From positions 1-51,861 of the forward strand of contig NZ_JAAKEI010000017.1 of assembly GCF_011039085.1 (NCBI RefSeq): a stretch of DNA of 51,861 nucleotides, given 5' to 3'. The DNA is from Desulfovibrio sp. ZJ369 (GTDB lineage: Bacteria; Desulfobacterota; Desulfovibrionia; Desulfovibrionales; Desulfovibrionaceae). The notes under the pieces were generated by a model, which worked only from the letters and a program-made list of their open reading frames with translations, was not told where the DNA came from and did not search any database. The position numbers and the translations under genes are program-made. Shown here in pieces: positions 49,031 to 51,861 of the stretch (positions are counted from its first letter, which is position 1; the number at the start of each line of letters is the position of its first letter).

Positions 49031-51661
49031 ATGCGACGCATTTTTTCCGTATTCGCCCTGGTTCTGCTTTTGGCGGCCACGGCCTCGCAGGCAGCGGCAC
49101 ACGCCGAAACGCCGGGCAGGGACGAGCGTCTGACGCGCCTGCCCAACGGGCTTCTCATATACATTATCAAGGACACGCGGTTTCCTCTTGTGGCGACGCG
49201 CCTTTATGTGCGTGCGGGCTCGGCCAATGAGGAGCCGCGCCTGGCGGGCATCAGCCATGTGCTGGAGCATATGGTTTTCAAGGGCACGGAGCACCGCCCC
49301 AAAGGCCGGGTGGCCCGGGACGTGGAAGCGCTGGGCGGCTACCTGAACGCGGCCACCAGCTTTGACAAGACCTATTATCTGACGGATATGCCTGCCGCGC
49401 ACTGGCGCACGGGCATGGACGTGGTCAAGGACATGGCTTTTCAGGCCACGCTGGATCCCAGGGAGCTGGAAGCCGAGAAAAACGTGGTTATTTCCGAGCT
49501 CCAGCGGGGCGAGGATTCGCCCATGAGCAAGCTCTTTGAGAACCTGCAGGTGGCCGGGCTCAAGAACACGCCTTACGGGCGGCCCATCATCGGCTATGTG
49601 GACAGCATCAGGGCCATTACCGCCGATGATTTGCGCGCCTATGTCAAGCGTTGGTATCAGCCGCAGAACATGATGCTTCTGGTGGCCGGGGACATTGAGC
49701 CCGACGCCGTGCTGGCGCATGCCCGGAAGCTTTTCGGCGGCCTGAAGAACAATGGGGATCTGCCCGTCTTCCAGCCGCTGAATCTCGGCGACGCGGCCGG
49801 AGGCCCGGCCGTTGAAGTCAGCAGGGGCCCCTGGAACAAAGTCTACCTGGGCATTTCCTTTCCGGTGCCGGGCCTGCGGGATCTGCGCTCCGTGGATCTG
49901 GACGTGCTGAGTTATTTGTTGGGCGGGGACGGCACATCGCGTTTCTACCGCAAGTACAAATACGAAAAGCAACTGGTGGACAGGATCAGCGTGGACAATA
50001 TGAGCCTGGCGCGCGCGGGCCTGCTGCTCCTCACCGCCCAGTTGGACGCCGACAAGCTGGAAGCCTTCTGGCAGGAACTGACCAGGGATCTGGCCGCTCT
50101 CAAGGCCGGGGACTTTACTGCCGAGGCGCTGGGCAGAGCCAAGCTGAATCTGGAGGACAGCATGGACCGGGCAGGGGAAACCCTGAACGGCCTGGCCTCC
50201 TGGCTGGGGGCGGTTCAGTTCGATCTGGGCGGTGCGCAGGCGGAGCGCAATCTGCGTTTTGCCCAGCGCAATGTGGATGAGCCCCAATTGCAGCGCGCCA
50301 TCAGCCAGTGGCTTGAGCCCCGGCAGGCGCGGGTGCGGGTGCTCGCGCCGCAAAATGCGGCCCTGCCCGACCTGGAAGCCGTGCTGCGCGCCAACTGGCC
50401 GTCTTCCGGCAATGCTGCCGCGGCCGCAGCAACGCGCCCGGCCGCCAAAGAGCGGGAGGTGCTGCAACTGGGTCCGGGCCGCACCCTGATTTTGATCCCT
50501 GACGCCACAGTGCCCTATGTTTCCCTGGATTTCATGATGCCCGGCGGCAATGCCCTGCTCAAGCCGGATCAGCAGGGGCTGGCAGATCTTGCGGCGCGAG
50601 CGCTTACCGACGGCAGCGGCCAACTGGACGCCCAGGCGATGGAGCGCTATTTCTCGGAACGCGCGACCGCTGTTTCGGCCACGGCGGGCCTGCAAACCTT
50701 TGGCGTGTCGCTCACCGGCCCCTCGCGCTTCAATGCCGATTATTTCCGTATGTTCGGTGAAATATTGGGCAAGCCGCGCTTTGAGGCCAGGGAAGTACGG
50801 CGCGAAGCGGACACCATGAAATCCGCCATCCGCCAGCGCGCGGACAGGCCTCTGGCCTATATGTTCGCCAAACTCAATCCCTTTTTGTATCCGGGCGGCC
50901 AGCCTTACGGCTATGACAGCCTGGGCACGGCGCAGAACCTGGATCGCTTCGACCGCAAGGATGTGCTGGCCTTCTGGAAATTGCAGTCAGGCCAGCCCTG
51001 GGTTCTTTCCGTGGCCGGGGATTACGAGCGCGAGGCCGTTCTGGCCTTTGCCCGCTCCCTGCCTGCGCCGAAAAGCGCGGGCCTGACTCTCGCGCCCCCT
51101 GCCTGGGGGAGCGACAGGGAGTTGGATCTGAATCTGCCCGGCCGCAACCAGGCGCATCTGCTCCTGCTTTTCAAGGCCGTGCCGCCGACCCACCCGGACG
51201 CGCCTGCCCTGACGCTTCTGGAATCCGTGCTTTCGGGCCAGAGCGGTCTGCTGTTCAGCAGCCTGCGCGACGAACAGGGGCTCGGATATACGGTGACTTC
51301 CTTTTACCGCGGCATGCCCGAGGCGGGCTTTGTAGCCTTCTATATCGGCACCACGCCGGATAAAGTGGAGCAGGCCCGGCAGGGCTTTGCCAGGATCATT
51401 GCGCAGATCAAAGCCAAACCTTTGCCCGCGGCCTTGCTGCAAAGCGGCGCCAACCGCCTTTGGGGCCAATACCTCCGCGCGCGTCAGAGCCTGGGGGATC
51501 GCGCCGGCGAGGCGGCTACGGACGCTGTGCTGCATCATCCCCAGGATTTTCAGAAGAAGCTTTTGCAAAAAGCCGCGACTGTGACGCCCGAGGCCTTGCA
51601 GGCCGTGGCCCGCAAGTACCTGGAACCGGCCAATGCCTATGAAGTGAAGCTGCTTCCCTAG
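49031..51661 (+). CDS. M16 family zinc metallopeptidase (exported, two-domain)
   Basis: An 876-aa protein with a signal peptide (MRRIFSVFALVLLLAATASQAAA) cut near residue 25, so periplasmic or outer-membrane-facing. The N-terminal M16 domain has the inverted zinc motif HVLEH (H76, E79, H80) in ISHVLEHMVFKGTEH, and a distal Glu in AEKNVVISEL near residue 149. The pitrilysin/processing-peptidase R-Y segment is seen late, as DEQGLGYTVTSFYRG. The C-terminal half is a second, non-catalytic M16 repeat, giving the usual clamshell. AAGGAG precedes the ATG at 49031 by six bases. Substrates are unknown. The TAG stop overlaps the repeat at 51659. Confidence 0.92.
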   Translation: MRRIFSVFALVLLLAATASQAAAHAETPGRDERLTRLPNGLLIYIIKDTRFPLVATRLYVRAGSANEEPRLAGISHVLEHMVFKGTEHRPKGRVARDVEALGGYLNAATSFDKTYYLTDMPAAHWRTGMDVVKDMAFQATLDPRELEAEKNVVISELQRGEDSPMSKLFENLQVAGLKNTPYGRPIIGYVDSIRAITADDLRAYVKRWYQPQNMMLLVAGDIEPDAVLAHARKLFGGLKNNGDLPVFQPLNLGDAAGGPAVEVSRGPWNKVYLGISFPVPGLRDLRSVDLDVLSYLLGGDGTSRFYRKYKYEKQLVDRISVDNMSLARAGLLLLTAQLDADKLEAFWQELTRDLAALKAGDFTAEALGRAKLNLEDSMDRAGETLNGLASWLGAVQFDLGGAQAERNLRFAQRNVDEPQLQRAISQWLEPRQARVRVLAPQNAALPDLEAVLRANWPSSGNAAAAAATRPAAKEREVLQLGPGRTLILIPDATVPYVSLDFMMPGGNALLKPDQQGLADLAARALTDGSGQLDAQAMERYFSERATAVSATAGLQTFGVSLTGPSRFNADYFRMFGEILGKPRFEAREVRREADTMKSAIRQRADRPLAYMFAKLNPFLYPGGQPYGYDSLGTAQNLDRFDRKDVLAFWKLQSGQPWVLSVAGDYEREAVLAFARSLPAPKSAGLTLAPPAWGSDRELDLNLPGRNQAHLLLLFKAVPPTHPDAPALTLLESVLSGQSGLLFSSLRDEQGLGYTVTSFYRGMPEAGFVAFYIGTTPDKVEQARQGFARIIAQIKAKPLPAALLQSGANRLWGQYLRARQSLGDRAGEAATDAVLHHPQDFQKKLLQKAATVTPEALQAVARKYLEPANAYEVKLLP

Positions 51662-51707
51662 AGCGTTTTGCCAGAGCGGTTTGCTGTTGAAAACAGCAAC
51701 CGCTCTA
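51659..51707. repeat. TA-bounded palindromic repeat, copy 12, on the M16 stop
   Basis: C-TA-GAGCGTTTTGCC (a cut-off left end of the 35-bp form), then a full hairpin AGAGCGGTTTGCTGTTG...CAGCAACCGCTCT (51673-51706) and TA. It abuts the probable insertion sequence end that starts at the same TA. Confidence 0.85.
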
Positions 51708-51754
51708 GAGTATTTTAACTTTAATTTTTCACATAAAAAATCTAAACTTGTTCT
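51706..51754 (+). mobile_element. Probable left terminus of an IS630-like insertion sequence
   Basis: From TA-GAGTATTTTAACT the base composition changes abruptly to very AT-rich. The end GAGTATTTT matches the repeat-family end GAGCATTTT at eight of nine bases. The start codon of a transposase-like reading frame follows at 51755. The right end is outside the window. Confidence 0.5.
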
Positions 51755-51861
51755 ATGAAGTTCGCTCCTGAAAATATTCGTACTATCGTCGTGAAGGCTT
51801 ACCTGGCAAAACAGGCCACTAGACAGCAGTTGGCTGATATCTTTGGTTATACGCCTGCAAG
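51755..51861 (+). CDS. N-terminus of a transposase-like protein (IS630-like), cut by the window edge
   Basis: 35 codons from ATG 51755: MKFAPENIRTIVVKAYLAKQ, then ATRQQLADIFGYTPA. The pattern (basic start, I-R-x-I-V-V-K-A-Y, then Q-L-A-D-I-F-G-Y) is the first helix-turn-helix of IS630/Tc1-type transposases, where a polar helix is followed by A-[DE]-x-F-G-[VY]-S/T. Codon use is AT-rich, unlike all upstream genes, which supports recent transfer. No ribosome site is obvious. The catalytic DDE region lies beyond the window, so the family call is tentative. Confidence 0.55.
   Translation, partial: MKFAPENIRTIVVKAYLAKQATRQQLADIFGYTPA

Overview
The window looks like a piece of a Desulfovibrio-type (Desulfovibrionaceae) chromosome. 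This rests on GC-rich, densely packed genes, a selenocysteine tRNA, a bacterial PglB/STT3-type oligosaccharyltransferase, class I ketol-acid reductoisomerase, GlpX-type fructose bisphosphatase, and protein sequences that read as sulfate-reducer homologues. The species is inferred, not shown. Both edges are mobile DNA: a probable IS200/IS605 tnpB tail at the left edge, and the first 35 codons of an AT-rich IS630-like transposase at the right edge.

Layout. 1-2.8 kb: tnpB remnant, an unrecognised protein, a HAD phosphatase and YggT. 2.8-6.9 kb: an exact 177-bp tandem duplication, a DUF465 protein, then ilvB, ilvN and ilvC for branched-chain amino acids. 7-15.7 kb (minus strand): an orphan oligopeptide ABC ATPase, then fabD, argS, a SPOR protein and a complete-looking mlaE-F-D-C-A lipid transport operon. 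16-22.8 kb: rsmG overlapping a pglB-like gene, a divergent rlmH/tsaC pair whose start codons overlap, a Nudix hydrolase and a UbiD-family decarboxylase. 22.9-26.6 kb: nadE, glpX, a small exported protein, and tRNA-Sec on the minus strand. 27-34.6 kb: ftsH-folP-cdaA-ybbR-glmM, then galU. This contains the c-di-AMP synthase/regulator/GlmM trio best known from Firmicutes. 34.9-39.3 kb: priA and two paralogous outer-membrane barrels. 39.3-43.5 kb: an AT-rich intergenic region, a divergent dnaA that lacks the usual dnaN neighbour, and ycaO. 43.8-48.8 kb: a full livKHMGF branched-chain amino acid importer. 49-51.7 kb: an M16 metalloprotease.

The genes form three main functional groups. The first is cell envelope: Mla lipid transport, FabD, SPOR, GlmM and GalU sugar-nucleotide supply, PglB glycosylation, FtsH, CdaA signalling, outer-membrane barrels and the M16 protease. 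The second is branched-chain amino acid biosynthesis and import. The third is information processing: ArgS, RsmG, RlmH, TsaC, tRNA-Sec, PriA and DnaA.

The most unusual feature is a dispersed family of palindromic elements at about a dozen sites. Most are bounded by TA-GAGC at one end and GCTC-TA at the other, and many sit exactly on the stop codon of a gene. The arrangement fits a TA-targeting miniature transposon that rebuilds a TAG stop when it lands in a TAA or TAG codon. The IS630-like element at the right edge has a closely matching terminus. All coordinates, alignments and motif calls were made by reading, without database searches.
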